Below, one piece after another: positions 10,160-19,345 of a stretch of DNA of 64,000 nt. The notes beneath the pieces were generated by a model. That model had not been told where the DNA came from. It saw nothing but the letters and a program-made list of their open reading frames with translations, and made no database searches. The stretch lies in the NCBI RefSeq assembly GCF_900130055.1, contig NZ_FQXU01000018.1, positions 1 through 64,000 on the forward strand, in the 5' to 3' direction. Position 1 is the stretch's first letter, and each line of letters opens with the position of its first letter. Source of the stretch: Clostridium intestinale DSM 6191. Its GTDB lineage: Bacteria; Bacillota; Clostridia; Clostridiales; Clostridiaceae. Position numbers and translations under genes: made by a program.

Positions 10160-10177
10160 GCATAGCTTTTGCTATGC
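10160..10177. repeat. Hairpin between atpA and atpG
   Basis: A perfect 7-bp stem GCATAGC-(4 nt)-GCTATGC. It lies just upstream of the atpG ribosome site (on the minus strand) and just downstream of the tandem repeats. With no T run it is more likely an mRNA processing or stabilising structure than a terminator. Confidence 0.6.
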
Positions 10178-10291
10178 ACCTTATTTTATTAGGTTTTAAT
10201 TCCTTCACTTATATCTAGGTATCAATTCCCTACACCTTATTATATTAGGCTTTAAATTCCTTACACCTTATTGTATAGGTTAAAATTTGCT
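10177..10291. repeat. Four degenerate ~29-bp tandem repeats in the atpA-atpG spacer
   Basis: Units begin at 10177, 10206, 10233 and 10264, spacing 27-31 bp. Each has the pattern CACCTTATT-TATTAGG-TTTAATTCC-T; the second copy is the most diverged. They fill the non-coding spacer completely. Confidence 0.75.
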
Positions 10292-10292
10292 G

Positions 10293-11807
10293 TTACGCAT
10301 TTTGTAGAAACATCTTCTTAAATTCAAATATAGCTGATTCTAAACCAGTCTTAATTTCATCACTTAATACTTTTTGCTCTACTATAGCTTTTCCTATTTC
10401 TCTATGGTGCGTATCCATAAATTCTAAAAACTCTGCTTCAAATTTCTTAATATCAGAAACTTTGATATCTGATAAGAAGTCATTAACTGCAGAATAAAGA
10501 ATCATTATCTGCTTTTCAACATCCATAGGTTTATATTGAGCTTGTTTTAATATCTCTACTAATCTCTTACCTTTTTCTAATCTCATTTTAGCATCTTTAT
10601 CTAAATCAGATCCAAATTGAGCAAAAGCTGCAAGTTCTCTGTATTGAGCTAGCTCTATTCTTAATGTTCCTGAAGCTTGCTTCATAGCTTTTATCTGAGC
10701 GTTACCACCAACTCTTGATACAGAAATACCTGCGTTAACAGCTGGTCTTTGACCTGCATAAAACAATTCTGACTCAAGGAATATCTGTCCATCAGTTATG
10801 GATATTACGTTTGTTGGTATATAAGCAGTAACGTCTCCTGCTAATGTTTCAATTATAGGAAGAGCTGTAAGTGATCCTGAACCATTCTTCTCTGAAAGCT
10901 TCGCAGCTCTTTCTAGAAGTCTTGAATGTATATAGAATACATCCCCTGGATAAGCTTCTCTTCCTGGTGGTCTCCTAAGTAATAATGACATTGTTCTATA
11001 AGCAACCGCATGTTTAGACAAATCATCATATATTATAAGAACATCTTTTCCTTTATTCATGAAGTATTCCCCCATAGAACATCCTGCATAAGGAGCAAGA
11101 TATTGAAGAGGAGCACTATCAGAAGCTGTTGAAGTTACTACGATTGTGTAATCCATAGACCCCATTTCAGTAAGTGTGTTAACTATATGTGCAACTGTAG
11201 ATTGTTTTTGACCAATAGCTACATATATACATATAACATCTTTGCCTCTTTGATTTATAATAGCATCTAAAGCTAATGCTGTTTTTCCAGTCTGTCTGTC
11301 TCCAATTATTAGCTCTCTTTGACCTTTACCTATAGGAATCATTGTATCTATAGCTTTTATTCCAGTTTGTAGAGGTTCATTAACTGAACTTCTATCAATT
11401 ATGCTTGGCGCTGGAACTTCTATTGGTCTAAAACCATCATTTTTAATAGGTCCTTTTCCATCTATAGCTACTCCTAAAGAGTTAACAACCCTGCCTACAA
11501 GTGCGTCTCCAACTGGTACCTCAACTATTTTTCCGGTTCTCTTTACAATGTCGCCTTCTTTTATTCCTTCTTCTGATCCTAAAAGAACACATCCAACATT
11601 GTCTTGTTCTAAGTTTAGTGCCATTCCATATATATTGTTAGGAAATTCTAAAAGCTCTCCTTCCATACAATCGTCAAGGCCATAAACTCTAGAAACACCG
11701 TCACCTATTTGAATTATAGTACCAGAATCCACTGTTTTTATTTGTTTTTCATATTTTTGAATTTCATTTTTAATAATTGATGTAATTTCTTCTGGTTTGA
11801 TATTCAT
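10293..11807 (-). CDS. atpA: ATP synthase F1 subunit alpha
   Basis: The 504-residue non-catalytic nucleotide-binding subunit. The P-loop [13 protein letters not shown] (about residues 169-181), the Walker B region [12 protein letters not shown], the conserved [15 protein letters not shown] and the C-terminal helical domain are intact. The start follows AGAGGTGAG. It is ten bases after atpH. The downstream spacer to atpG is unusually long and repetitive. Confidence 0.98.
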   Translation of the reverse strand: MNIKPEEITSIIKNEIQKYEKQIKTVDSGTIIQIGDGVSRVYGLDDCMEGELLEFPNNIYGMALNLEQDNVGCVLLGSEEGIKEGDIVKRTGKIVEVPVGDALVGRVVNSLGVAIDGKGPIKNDGFRPIEVPAPSIIDRSSVNEPLQTGIKAIDTMIPIGKGQRELIIGDRQTGKTALALDAIINQRGKDVICIYVAIGQKQSTVAHIVNTLTEMGSMDYTIVVTSTASDSAPLQYLAPYAGCSMGEYFMNKGKDVLIIYDDLSKHAVAYRTMSLLLRRPPGREAYPGDVFYIHSRLLERAAKLSEKNGSGSLTALPIIETLAGDVTAYIPTNVISITDGQIFLESELFYAGQRPAVNAGISVSRVGGNAQIKAMKQASGTLRIELAQYRELAAFAQFGSDLDKDAKMRLEKGKRLVEILKQAQYKPMDVEKQIMILYSAVNDFLSDIKVSDIKKFEAEFLEFMDTHHREIGKAIVEQKVLSDEIKTGLESAIFEFKKMFLQNA

Positions 11808-11817
11808 AGACTCACCT

Positions 11818-12357
11818 CTATTCTCTCTTTAGCATACGAGCTTTCATTTCGTCGAGTTTGGATTTTACTGTTCCATCTATTACATCATTTCCAACTCTAA
11901 CGTATAACCCACCAATTATGCTTTTATCAATTTCCTCTTGAAGAACCACTTTTTTATCATATTTATTCTGTAAATTTTCTGTTAGCTTATTATGCTGTTC
12001 TTCTGTAAGGGGAATAACACTTTTAACTTTAGCAATTAAAGTATTATTTCTCTCTAAATGAATTTTTTCCATTTCATTTAGTTTTTCTTTTAAATAAAGG
12101 ATTCTATCTTTTTCTATAAGTAATAATAGGAAAGATAATAATTCTTCATCAATTTTTCCTTTAAAAATATTTACAAAAGTACTTTTCTTCTTAGATGTAC
12201 TTATTTGAGGATGTTTTATAACCTCATAGAACTCTGGATTATTGTACACAAGATCGCAGATTTCTCTCAAATCACGTAAATATTCTTCTACCTTACCTTT
12301 TTCTTCTCCAACCTGATAAAGAGCTAAAGCATATCTTCTATCCAAATATTCATACAT
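11818..12357 (-). CDS. atpH: ATP synthase F1 subunit delta
   Basis: The 179-residue peripheral-stalk (OSCP-like) subunit joining F1 to the b subunits. The N-terminal six-helix domain begins with the family pattern [13 protein letters not shown]. The C-terminal domain contains [15 protein letters not shown] and the conserved [22 protein letters not shown]. It starts one base after the atpF stop, implying tight translational coupling. Confidence 0.96.
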   Translation of the reverse strand: MYEYLDRRYALALYQVGEEKGKVEEYLRDLREICDLVYNNPEFYEVIKHPQISTSKKKSTFVNIFKGKIDEELLSFLLLLIEKDRILYLKEKLNEMEKIHLERNNTLIAKVKSVIPLTEEQHNKLTENLQNKYDKKVVLQEEIDKSIIGGLYVRVGNDVIDGTVKSKLDEMKARMLKRE

Positions 12358-12358
12358 A

Positions 12359-12850
12359 TTAAATACCTACCTTAGCTATAAAGTCATTAATAAGTTTTCT
12401 ATGTTTTTCCTCATCAATACTTTCTTCTAAAGCTCTTACGGATAGCATTACTGCTAAATCAACAACTTGCTTCTTTAATTCAGCTTCTGCTTTATTTTTT
12501 TCTCTTTCAACTTCAACTTTTGCTCTTTCCATTACTACATTTGCTTCTTTATTAGCTTCTTGAAGAATTTCACTGTGAACTTTATCAGCTTTTCTCTTAT
12601 ATTCTTCAGTAATCTTTTTACCTTCTTCTCTTGCTGATTTAAGTATTCTTTCATTTTCAAGCTTAAATATTCTAGCTTTTTCTAAATCTTCATCTGCTCT
12701 TATTATCTTATCTTCAATTTCATTTTGTCTATCTTCTATAACATCTTTTACTTTATTAAAGAAGTAGTGCTTTAAAATTGCTAACAAAATAATAAAATTT
12801 ATTATAGTTCCTACAATCAACGATACGTTTATTTCCATCTCGAAGCCCAT
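12359..12850 (-). CDS. atpF: ATP synthase Fo subunit b
   Basis: A 163-residue peripheral stalk subunit with one N-terminal transmembrane helix (about residues 8-28, VSLIVGTIINFIILLAIL) followed by a long charged Lys/Glu-rich coiled coil. The start is ambiguous: AAGGGAGG lies one base before ATG 12850 and 13 bases before the second ATG at 12838 (MEINVS). Homologues usually begin like the second. It lies between atpE and atpH. Confidence 0.95.
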   Translation of the reverse strand: MGFEMEINVSLIVGTIINFIILLAILKHYFFNKVKDVIEDRQNEIEDKIIRADEDLEKARIFKLENERILKSAREEGKKITEEYKRKADKVHSEILQEANKEANVVMERAKVEVEREKNKAEAELKKQVVDLAVMLSVRALEESIDEEKHRKLINDFIAKVGI

Positions 12851-12900
12851 GCCTCCCTTCTGGAGTCAATAATTAATTTATAATTCCATTTATTTGTTTA

Positions 12901-13131
12901 TTATTTTATACCTACAAAAATTAATAAGATTGATATTAATAGTCCATATATAGCTGTTGCTTCAGCAAAACCACAACCTATTAATAAAGTAGTAGTTATT
13001 TTTCCGCTTTGTTCTGGTTGTCTAGAAATACCTTCCACAGCCTTACCTGTTGCATTTCCTATACCTATACCAGCTCCAATTCCTACTAATACAGCGATAC
13101 CTGCCCCTAATGCTCTCATTGCAATTTCCAT
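12901..13131 (-). CDS. atpE: ATP synthase Fo subunit c
   Basis: A 76-residue two-helix proteolipid that forms the rotor ring. The polar loop is RQPEQSG, and the ion-binding glutamate is Glu57 in [10 protein letters not shown]. The Na+-coordinating residues of sodium-type rings (Gln in the GxGQG motif of helix 1, and Ser right after the Glu) are here Ile24 and Ala58. This favours proton coupling, an inference from residues only. Confidence 0.96.
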   Translation of the reverse strand: MEIAMRALGAGIAVLVGIGAGIGIGNATGKAVEGISRQPEQSGKITTTLLIGCGFAEATAIYGLLISILLIFVGIK

Positions 13132-13157
13132 TTTTGTTCCTCCTTAAAATTTAGATA

Positions 13158-13844
13158 TTAATGTTCTGCTACTATTTTTATGTTAATCATGGTCAACATA
13201 ACAAAAATGACCATTTGTATAACACCATCGAATATATCGAAATATGCATGTAAAAATATTGGTATTCCTATTTGTGCAAAGAAAGAAAGACTTCCTAAAG
13301 CTTGATATACCAATTCTATAAGTACTGTTGCTGCCATTATATTACCAAAAAGTCTCAATGAAAGAGATACAGGTAACATTATTCTTTCCATTATATTTAA
13401 TGGAAGCATAGCCGCAAATGGCTGACCTAGTCCTAAAAAGTAATGTTTGATCCCTATAGTTTTAATTGCATATGCTTGAACAACCACAAAAGTCATTAAA
13501 GCTAATCCTAATGTAACACTATAGTTTTCAGTAGGTGGTGCCACACCTATTAATCCGGTTAAATTTAGCAATAGAATAAAAATCGCTAGTGTGCCTATGT
13601 ATGGAATAAATCCTACATATTTTTCGCCCATATTTTGAACAACAACACCTTTTATAGCATTATAAAGGACTTCCACAACTGTTTGCTTTTTATTTGGTCT
13701 TTTTTTCATACCTTTAGTTGCCCAAAAAGCTAATAAAATAATTATTAACATTATTATCCACTGTATTACAAGTTCTTTAGTAATATCTATTGTAAAATTC
13801 CCAACCATAAAAGAATACAATGGTTTTGATTCTTCCATAAGCAT
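13158..13844 (-). CDS. atpB: ATP synthase Fo subunit a
   Basis: An about 228-residue polytopic membrane subunit forming the ion half-channels. It has five or six hydrophobic helices, with the essential arginine in the penultimate region SLSLRLFGNIMAATVL. The frame opens at GTG 13850, but AAAGGAAG precedes ATG 13844 by five bases, so I take that ATG (13838 is also possible). Its 5' end abuts the atpI stop. Confidence 0.95.
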   Translation of the reverse strand: MLMEESKPLYSFMVGNFTIDITKELVIQWIIMLIIILLAFWATKGMKKRPNKKQTVVEVLYNAIKGVVVQNMGEKYVGFIPYIGTLAIFILLLNLTGLIGVAPPTENYSVTLGLALMTFVVVQAYAIKTIGIKHYFLGLGQPFAAMLPLNIMERIMLPVSLSLRLFGNIMAATVLIELVYQALGSLSFFAQIGIPIFLHAYFDIFDGVIQMVIFVMLTMINIKIVAEH

Positions 13845-13846
13845 AA

Positions 13847-14203
13847 TCACTTCCTTTCTTTAATAAAAATCCAATAAAAAATTAAACATATATGATGAGA
13901 TATAAATCCACCTAAATATGCTAAAAACATAATTAAGTCATTTGTGAAAGGAATTGCTACTAATATTATTAGTAATATTCTTAACATATATCCTATATTT
14001 ATGAGAATTGGTTTCTTCAAAAAGTACTTTCCCATAATAATTCCACTAGACATGAAATTTATTAAACCTAAAATTGCACCTATAAAATATGCAAATGCAA
14101 TTTTTATACCTAATAACGATAATACTGCTACTGTTATACCCATTATTATTATAATCGTAAACCTAAAATTCTTAACTAGTAGTTCTTTTAAGGATTTATC
14201 CAT
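13847..14203 (-). CDS. atpI: ATP synthase subunit I
   Basis: A 118-residue protein with four hydrophobic helices (about residues 13-32, 36-55, 68-88 and 90-112), matching the AtpI/UncI family that helps c-ring assembly in several bacteria. It is the first gene of the atp operon, 3 bp or less from atpB, the usual place for atpI. Ribosome site AAAGGAG is upstream of the ATG. Confidence 0.88.
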   Translation of the reverse strand: MDKSLKELLVKNFRFTIIIIMGITVAVLSLLGIKIAFAYFIGAILGLINFMSSGIIMGKYFLKKPILINIGYMLRILLIILVAIPFTNDLIMFLAYLGGFISHHICLIFYWIFIKERK

Positions 14204-14235
14204 AAGTTTGACTCCTTTTTGTAATGCCTGTGATT

Positions 14236-14263
14236 ATTATATACTGTTAGTTTTTATTAACAA
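14236..14263 (-). promoter_or_regulatory. Promoter of the atp operon
   Basis: Minus-strand TTGTTA (14258-14263), 16 bp, TATAAT (14236-14241), about 33 bp before the atpI ATG. A second TATAAT with a badly spaced TTGACG lies further upstream. Confidence 0.6.
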
Positions 14264-14459
14264 AACATTATATCAGACTAAAATACATCTTATTTCGTCA
14301 AATTGCCTTAATAGCTTAAAATACTAAGCTTTATGTCGGGATATCTTACTAATTTTTCTCTTATCTATAATAATAAATAATTCTTGCATCTCAATTCATT
14401 ATTAAGAATTTTCTGATTATTTTATTTTTATGCAACATCTAGTTTGACAACATTTTCAA

Positions 14460-14700
14460 TTAATATTTTTTTGCTATTTTTTTATGGAAATTACTAATTT
14501 CTTGATATATTTTGAATTTAATTAAACTTGCCTCATCAAACATTTTCTTTTTTAAATCCACAATTGAATAATGCCATTCACTTTTATTCACAAAATATTT
14601 ATCAGTAATTACTTTTAATTTATATATTGAAGCTATCTTTTTATAATTATAGGAGCAAAGAAGGCAGCTAGACCCTTTATACCCTTATTCCATCTTACTT
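14460..14700 (-). pseudogene. Possible decayed gene in the atpI-thlA spacer
   Basis: The 610-bp gap between atpI and thlA is not featureless. On the minus strand a stop-free frame from 14684 to the stop at 14460 encodes about 74 residues with clostridial composition (for example DKYFVNKSEWHYSIVDLKKK). An overlapping second frame (14700-14633) encodes RWNKGIKGLAAFFAPIIIKR before a TAG. Neither has a start codon or ribosome site. This looks like a gene broken by a frameshift, but a chance open stretch in AT-rich DNA is not excluded. Confidence 0.3.
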
Positions 14701-14758
14701 TTTAGGTTAATCAATCCCCTATTTAATAACCTATGTTACTTCACTAAGGAATAAAAAA

Positions 14759-14801
14759 ATACCTATCAAACAAAGATTAAAATCATTGTTTGATAGGTAT
14801 C
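14759..14801 (-). terminator. Terminator of thlA
   Basis: A 15-bp stem ATACCTATCAAACAA/TTGTTTGATAGGTAT with a 12-nt loop, followed on the minus strand by TTTTTT. Confidence 0.92.
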
Positions 14802-14813
14802 TTATATAACTAA

Positions 14814-15995
14814 CTATACTCTTTCAACTATTAAAGCTGTTCCAAGTCCACCACCTATGCATAAAGTAGCTAGACCTTTTTTAGCATCTCTTTTTTCCAT
14901 TTCGTGAAGTAATGTAACTAATATTCTTGCTCCTGAAGCTCCAACTGGATGACCTAATGCTATAGCTCCCCCATTAACATTAACTTTGCTCATATCAAAT
15001 TCTAAATCTTTAGCAACTGCTAAACTTTGAGCTGCAAAAGCTTCATTTGATTCTATTAAATCTAAATCACTAACTGTTAATCCTGTTCCTTCTAATGCTT
15101 TTTTAGTAGCATGGAATGGTCCATATCCCATTATTGAAGGATCTAATCCTTTTGAACCATAAGAAAGAATTTTTGCTAATGGTTTTATTCCTAATTCCTT
15201 AGCTTTATCTGCACTCATAACAATTATTGCTGCTGCTCCATCATTAATTCCTGATGCATTACCAGCTGTCACTATTCCATCTTTCTTAAATGCAGGTCTA
15301 AGTTTTCCTAATGATTCTTTAGTAGTTCCGAATCTTGGAAACTCGTCAGTATCAAATACTTTTGGTTCTCCTTTTCTTTGTGGAATAACTACTGGAACTA
15401 TTTCATCTTTAAATCTTCCTGATTTTATAGCTTCTTCTGCTTTTTGTTGAGAAGCTGCTGAGAAAGCATCTAATTCGTCTCTAGTAAGTCCCCATTGCTC
15501 TCCTATATTTTCAGCTGTAACTCCCATGTGGTAGTCATTGAATGCATCCCATAGAGCATCATTTATCATAGAGTCAACCATTTTTCCATCGCCCATTCTT
15601 TGACCCCATCTTGATGATTTTAATAAATATGGAGCTTGTGACATATTTTCCATACCACCAGCAACTACTACATCTGCATCTCCAGCTTTAATCATTTGAG
15701 CTGCTAGAGCAACTGCTCTTAATCCTGATCCACATACTTTATTTATTGTCATAGCTGGTACTTCTAATGGTAATCCTGCCTTTACAGCTGATTGTCTTGC
15801 AACATTTTGACCTAATCCAGCTTGAATAACATTTCCTAATACAACTTCATCAACATTTTCAGGGTTTATTCCTGCTCTTTTAACTGCTTCTTTTACTACA
15901 ATTGCACCTAAATCTGCTGCTGATACGTCCTTTAAGCTTCCTCCAAAGGTTCCTAATGCAGTTCTAACTGCACTTACAATAACAACTTCTCTCAT
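14814..15995 (-). CDS. thlA: Acetyl-CoA acetyltransferase (thiolase)
   Basis: A 393-residue biosynthetic thiolase condensing two acetyl-CoA to acetoacetyl-CoA, the entry to the clostridial butyrate/butanol pathway. The catalytic residues are visible: nucleophile Cys88 in [10 protein letters not shown], His349 in GHPVGASG and Cys379 in CIGGGLGTA. Ribosome site GGGAGGG and a strong promoter (16056-16084) precede it, and a perfect terminator follows. Standing alone as a monocistron with a strong promoter agrees with the very high expression known for clostridial thl. Confidence 0.96.
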   Translation of the reverse strand: MREVVIVSAVRTALGTFGGSLKDVSAADLGAIVVKEAVKRAGINPENVDEVVLGNVIQAGLGQNVARQSAVKAGLPLEVPAMTINKVCGSGLRAVALAAQMIKAGDADVVVAGGMENMSQAPYLLKSSRWGQRMGDGKMVDSMINDALWDAFNDYHMGVTAENIGEQWGLTRDELDAFSAASQQKAEEAIKSGRFKDEIVPVVIPQRKGEPKVFDTDEFPRFGTTKESLGKLRPAFKKDGIVTAGNASGINDGAAAIIVMSADKAKELGIKPLAKILSYGSKGLDPSIMGYGPFHATKKALEGTGLTVSDLDLIESNEAFAAQSLAVAKDLEFDMSKVNVNGGAIALGHPVGASGARILVTLLHEMEKRDAKKGLATLCIGGGLGTALIVERV

Positions 15996-16055
15996 TTTGA
16001 TAACCCTCCCACGGATATATTTAAAGATTTTATTTTCATTTATAACTTCTCTTTT

Positions 16056-16084
16056 ATTATAACTTCTATTTTATCTTTAATCAA
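16056..16084 (-). promoter_or_regulatory. Sigma-A promoter of thlA
   Basis: Minus-strand TTGATT (16079-16084), 17 bp, TATAAT (16056-16061), about 60 bp upstream of the thlA ATG. The remaining spacer up to wecB (15996-16414) holds this promoter, the palindrome at 16276 and the wecB terminator; I see no gene in it. Confidence 0.8.
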
Positions 16085-16275
16085 GATTTTTGATAAAAAA
16101 ATAACAAACTTTTCTCTTCATTAACTCATTATTCATTTCTATATAAGCAATTTTATATATATTATTTTCCTTATTTATATTATTTTAAATATTTCCTACC
16201 ATTATATCATAGTTAGTTAGATAATTTTATATCAATATTTCAGCCAAAAATCTGCTTTTCCAGTTATCTGTATTT

Positions 16276-16319
16276 CCAGTTAACCATAAAACCAGTTAAC
16301 TGGTTTTATGGTTAACTGG
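16276..16319. repeat. 44-bp perfect palindrome
   Basis: Two 22-bp arms with no loop, centred between 16297 and 16298. Each arm is itself built from CCAGTTAAC-type units, and further copies of CCAGTTA/TAACTGG lie just outside (about 16256-16262 and 16320-16328). It lies in the thlA-wecB spacer, about 190 bp upstream of the thlA promoter. Confidence 0.95.
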
Positions 16320-16383
16320 TTAACTGGTTTTCTGATTATTAAACACAATGTAAAAAATTCAACTAATTTTCTTACTTAAAATA

Positions 16384-16412
16384 AAAAACTCAGACTTATA
16401 GCTGAGTTTTTA
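16384..16412 (-). terminator. Terminator of wecB
   Basis: AAAACTCAG/CTGAGTTTT-type hairpin with a flanking T run on the minus strand, immediately after the wecB stop. Confidence 0.82.
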
Positions 16413-16414
16413 CT

Positions 16415-17569
16415 TTAATTATTTTTAAATTCTTCTATTTCTTTATCGCTTAATCCAAAATATTTTTCGATAGCATCCACTATTCTTTCAGATGCTTTAC
16501 CATCCCCATATGGATTAACAGATTTACTCATTTTTTCGTAAGCTTCTTTATCTCTTATTAAATCGTTAGCTTCTTTAATTATAGTCTCTACATCTGTTCC
16601 AACAAGCTTTACGGTTCCAGCTTCTACAGCCTCTGGTCTTTCTGTCACATCTCTTAAAACTAATACAGGTTTTCCTAAGTGAGGAGCTTCTTCTTGTAAT
16701 CCTCCTGAATCAGTCATTACCATAAAGCACTTATTCATAAGATTATGAGTTTCTTTTGTATCCTGAGGGGTAAGTAAGTGAACTCTTTCTTTGTCATTTA
16801 GATGTTTATATACCACATCTTTTACGACTGGATTTAGATGCACTAAGTAAACTAATTCTACGTCTTTATTTTCTTCTACTATAGTTTTTAAAGCAGTGCA
16901 TATATTTTCTATTCCCTCTCCCCAATTTTCTCTTCTATGAGCTGTTATCATTATTACTTTCTTTTTGTTAAAGTCTATGTGATTAAGCTCTTCTGTTTCA
17001 AATACATATTCTTCTTTTACTGTATGCTCCATAGCATCTATAACAGTGTTTCCTGTAACATATATATCTTCTTCTTTTACGCCTTCTCTTAAAAGATTGT
17101 TTTTAGATCCTACCGTTGGAGCAAAGTGTATATCTGCTAAGGCTCCTGTAAGCTTTCTATTCATCTCTTCTGGAAAAGGAAAATATTTATCAAAGGTTCT
17201 TAGTCCAGCTTCTACATGCCCAACCTTTATCTGTTTGTAAAAAGCTGCAAGTGCTCCACCAAATGTTGTAGTAGTATCACCATGAACTAATATCATATCG
17301 GGCTTCTCTTCTTCAAAAACTTCTTCTAAACCTTCTAACACTTTGGTAGTTATTCCTGTTAATGTTTGTTTACTCTTCATTATGTTTAAGTCATAGTCTG
17401 TCTTAATATCAAAATAATTTAAAACTTGGTCTAGCATTTCTCTATGTTGTGCTGTTACACATACCTTTGAAATTATACCTTCTCTTTTTTCTAATTCTTT
17501 TACTAATGGTGCCATTTTTATTGCTTCTGGTCTTGTACCAAATATAGTAAATATTTTTATCTTTTTCAT
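16415..17569 (-). CDS. wecB: UDP-N-acetylglucosamine 2-epimerase (non-hydrolysing)
   Basis: A 384-residue enzyme interconverting UDP-GlcNAc and UDP-ManNAc for wall teichoic acid or surface glycan synthesis. It has the GT-B-like epimerase fold with N-terminal FGTRPEAIKMAPL, central HGDTTTTFG and HVEAGLRT, MITAHRRENWG, and C-terminal TDSGGLQEEAPHLGKPVLVLR. The frame extends upstream, but GGAGGAAAC directly precedes ATG 17569, which gives the family N-terminus MKKIKIFTIFGTRPEA. It follows comEB by 16 bp. Confidence 0.95.
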   Translation of the reverse strand: MKKIKIFTIFGTRPEAIKMAPLVKELEKREGIISKVCVTAQHREMLDQVLNYFDIKTDYDLNIMKSKQTLTGITTKVLEGLEEVFEEEKPDMILVHGDTTTTFGGALAAFYKQIKVGHVEAGLRTFDKYFPFPEEMNRKLTGALADIHFAPTVGSKNNLLREGVKEEDIYVTGNTVIDAMEHTVKEEYVFETEELNHIDFNKKKVIMITAHRRENWGEGIENICTALKTIVEENKDVELVYLVHLNPVVKDVVYKHLNDKERVHLLTPQDTKETHNLMNKCFMVMTDSGGLQEEAPHLGKPVLVLRDVTERPEAVEAGTVKLVGTDVETIIKEANDLIRDKEAYEKMSKSVNPYGDGKASERIVDAIEKYFGLSDKEIEEFKNN

Positions 17570-17585
17570 GTTTCCTCCATTAGGA

Positions 17586-18077
17586 TTAATATCCTTTAAC
17601 CTCATAATTTAACGACTCATCGTTTTCTATCCACTCATCTACATAGAATATTTTAAATTCATCTTTAGAGTTTCTTATTATTATCTTTTCAATTCCAGAA
17701 TTAATTATTAATCTTTTGCACATGGAACAAGAATTAGCATCTTTTACATATTCCTTTGTTTTTGAGTCTTTTCCTACTAAATATAAAGTTGCACCTATCA
17801 TATCTCTTCTAGCTGCACTTATTATGGCATTAGCTTCACTATGTACACTTCTACAAAGCTCGTAATGAGTTCCTCTTGGAACATTTAGTTTTTCTCTAAC
17901 ACATGTTCCTATGTCAAGACAATTCTTTCTTCCTCTAGGTGCTCCAGTATAACCCGTAGATATAATCTCATCATTTTTTACAATTATAGATCCATAATTT
18001 CTTCTTAAACACGTTCCTCTTTCTAAAACGGTTTCTGCTATATCCAGATAATAATTGTATTTATCTCTCCGCTCCAT
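17586..18077 (-). CDS. comEB: dCMP deaminase (ComEB family)
   Basis: A 163-residue zinc deaminase converting dCMP to dUMP for thymidylate supply. The zinc/catalytic motifs are the HSEANAI element (His-x-Glu) and the downstream CSMCKRLI (two Cys ligands). An additional N-terminal CLRRNYGSIIV and the GYTGAPRG loop are typical of the dCMP-deaminase/ComEB family. Ribosome site GAGGTGG. It lies upstream of wecB and downstream of upp, in a nucleotide-metabolism neighbourhood. Confidence 0.92.
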   Translation of the reverse strand: MERRDKYNYYLDIAETVLERGTCLRRNYGSIIVKNDEIISTGYTGAPRGRKNCLDIGTCVREKLNVPRGTHYELCRSVHSEANAIISAARRDMIGATLYLVGKDSKTKEYVKDANSCSMCKRLIINSGIEKIIIRNSKDEFKIFYVDEWIENDESLNYEVKGY

Positions 18078-18127
18078 TATCCCACCTCAAAGAATATTTT
18101 GATATAATTATAAAATAAATCTGCCTT

Positions 18128-18170
18128 AATGTAAATAAAGGTTGGATTAACCAACCTCATTTACTTAAAT
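18128..18170 (-). terminator. Terminator downstream of upp
   Basis: The hairpin AAGTAAATGAGGTTGG/CCAACCTTTATTTACATT around a short loop, in the gap between upp and comEB. The stem is long with one or two mismatches; the T run is weak. Confidence 0.7.
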
Positions 18171-18176
18171 CTATTT

Positions 18177-18806
18177 TTACTTTGTGCCAAATAATCTATC
18201 TCCAGCATCACCTAGACCTGGAACTATGTAGCCATGTTCGTTTAACTTTTCATCTATTGCTCCAACATATATATCTACATCTGGATGTATTTCTTGTACA
18301 TATTTGATTCCTTCTGGAGCTGATATTAAACATACAAGTCTAAGGTTTTTAGCTCCTTTTTCTTTAAGTAATGTTAAAGCATCTGCTGCTGATCCACCAG
18401 TTGCAAGCATAGGATCTACTACCATTATATCTCTTTCAGCTATATCTTGTGGCAATTTGCAGAAGTATTCTACTGGTTTTAGAGTTTCTTCATCTCTATA
18501 TAATCCAATGTGTCCAACTTTTGCAGCTGGTATTAATTTTAGCATACCATCAACCATACCAAGACCTGCTCTTAATATAGGAACTATTGCTAATTTCTTA
18601 CCTGATAAAACTCTGTGTTTAGTTTTACATATAGGTGTCTCTATTTCAACATATTCTGTTTGAAGATCTCTAGTAACTTCATAAGCCATTAACATTGAAA
18701 CTTCTTCTACAAGCTCTCTAAAGTCTTTAGCCCCTGTATTTTTGTCTCTTATAAGCGCCATCTTGTGGAATATTAATGGGTGGTTTAATTGTGTTAATTT
18801 GCTCAT
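18177..18806 (-). CDS. upp: Uracil phosphoribosyltransferase
   Basis: A 209-residue pyrimidine salvage enzyme making UMP from uracil and PRPP. The PRPP-binding motif [13 protein letters not shown] (about residues 128-140) and the C-terminal uracil-binding [11 protein letters not shown] are intact. Ribosome site TAGGAGG. It is downstream of rpiB by 18 bp, so the two are likely co-transcribed. Confidence 0.97.
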   Translation of the reverse strand: MSKLTQLNHPLIFHKMALIRDKNTGAKDFRELVEEVSMLMAYEVTRDLQTEYVEIETPICKTKHRVLSGKKLAIVPILRAGLGMVDGMLKLIPAAKVGHIGLYRDEETLKPVEYFCKLPQDIAERDIMVVDPMLATGGSAADALTLLKEKGAKNLRLVCLISAPEGIKYVQEIHPDVDIYVGAIDEKLNEHGYIVPGLGDAGDRLFGTK

Positions 18807-18824
18807 TTAAAAATCCTCCTAATA

Positions 18825-19274
18825 TTATCTATAATATTTTTCTTCTATTTTTGTTATTTTGTCTATTCTATTTTGATGTCTATCTCCTTGAAATTCAGAA
18901 TTTAAGAAGGTATCAACTATATCTATTGCAAGTCCTGGACCAACAACTCTTTCTCCTAATGCTAAAATATTAGCATTATTATGTTCTCTTGTTGCATGTG
19001 CACTAAAAGTGTCACTACATAATGCAGCCCTTACTCCTGGAACTTTATTTGCAGCTATACTGATTCCTATACCAGTTCCACATATTAAAATTCCAAAATC
19101 GTATTCCTTGCTTACTACAGCTTCTGCTACATTTAAAGCATAATCTGGATAGTCGCAAGATTCCTTAGTAAAGGTTCCATAATCCTTATATTCAATTGAT
19201 TTACTTTCTAAATAATTGATTATTTCACCTTTTAAATTGTATCCACCATGATCACAGCCAATTGCTATCTTCAT
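18825..19274 (-). CDS. rpiB: Ribose 5-phosphate isomerase B
   Basis: A 149-residue RpiB/LacA/LacB-family isomerase converting ribose 5-phosphate to ribulose 5-phosphate. It begins with MKIAIGCDHGGYNLK and contains the active-site Cys loop ICGTGIGISIAANK (Cys about 65) and the His in REHNNAN. Ribosome site GGAGGTG. The order ywlE-rpiB-upp on the same strand matches the conserved Firmicute cluster. Confidence 0.96.
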   Translation of the reverse strand: MKIAIGCDHGGYNLKGEIINYLESKSIEYKDYGTFTKESCDYPDYALNVAEAVVSKEYDFGILICGTGIGISIAANKVPGVRAALCSDTFSAHATREHNNANILALGERVVGPGLAIDIVDTFLNSEFQGDRHQNRIDKITKIEEKYYR

Positions 19275-19309
19275 CGTTATACACCTCCATATTAAATTTG
19301 TGGTAATCT

Positions 19310-19345
19310 ATCCAAAAAAAAGAAGAAAAAGTATCTAAAGAATAC
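19310..19345 (-). terminator. Weak terminator enclosing the ywlE stop
   Basis: AAGGTAT-(7 nt)-ATACTTTTT on the minus strand, with the ywlE TAG in the loop and a T-rich tail. The stem is short, so read-through into rpiB is possible. Confidence 0.5.

Noticed and set aside
10177-10291. CRISPR-like repeats in the atp spacer.
   Set aside because: Units are diverged, adjacent without unique spacers, and too few.
16384-16412. The 44-bp palindrome as the wecB terminator.
   Set aside because: A separate, conventional terminator lies right after wecB, so the palindrome needs another explanation.
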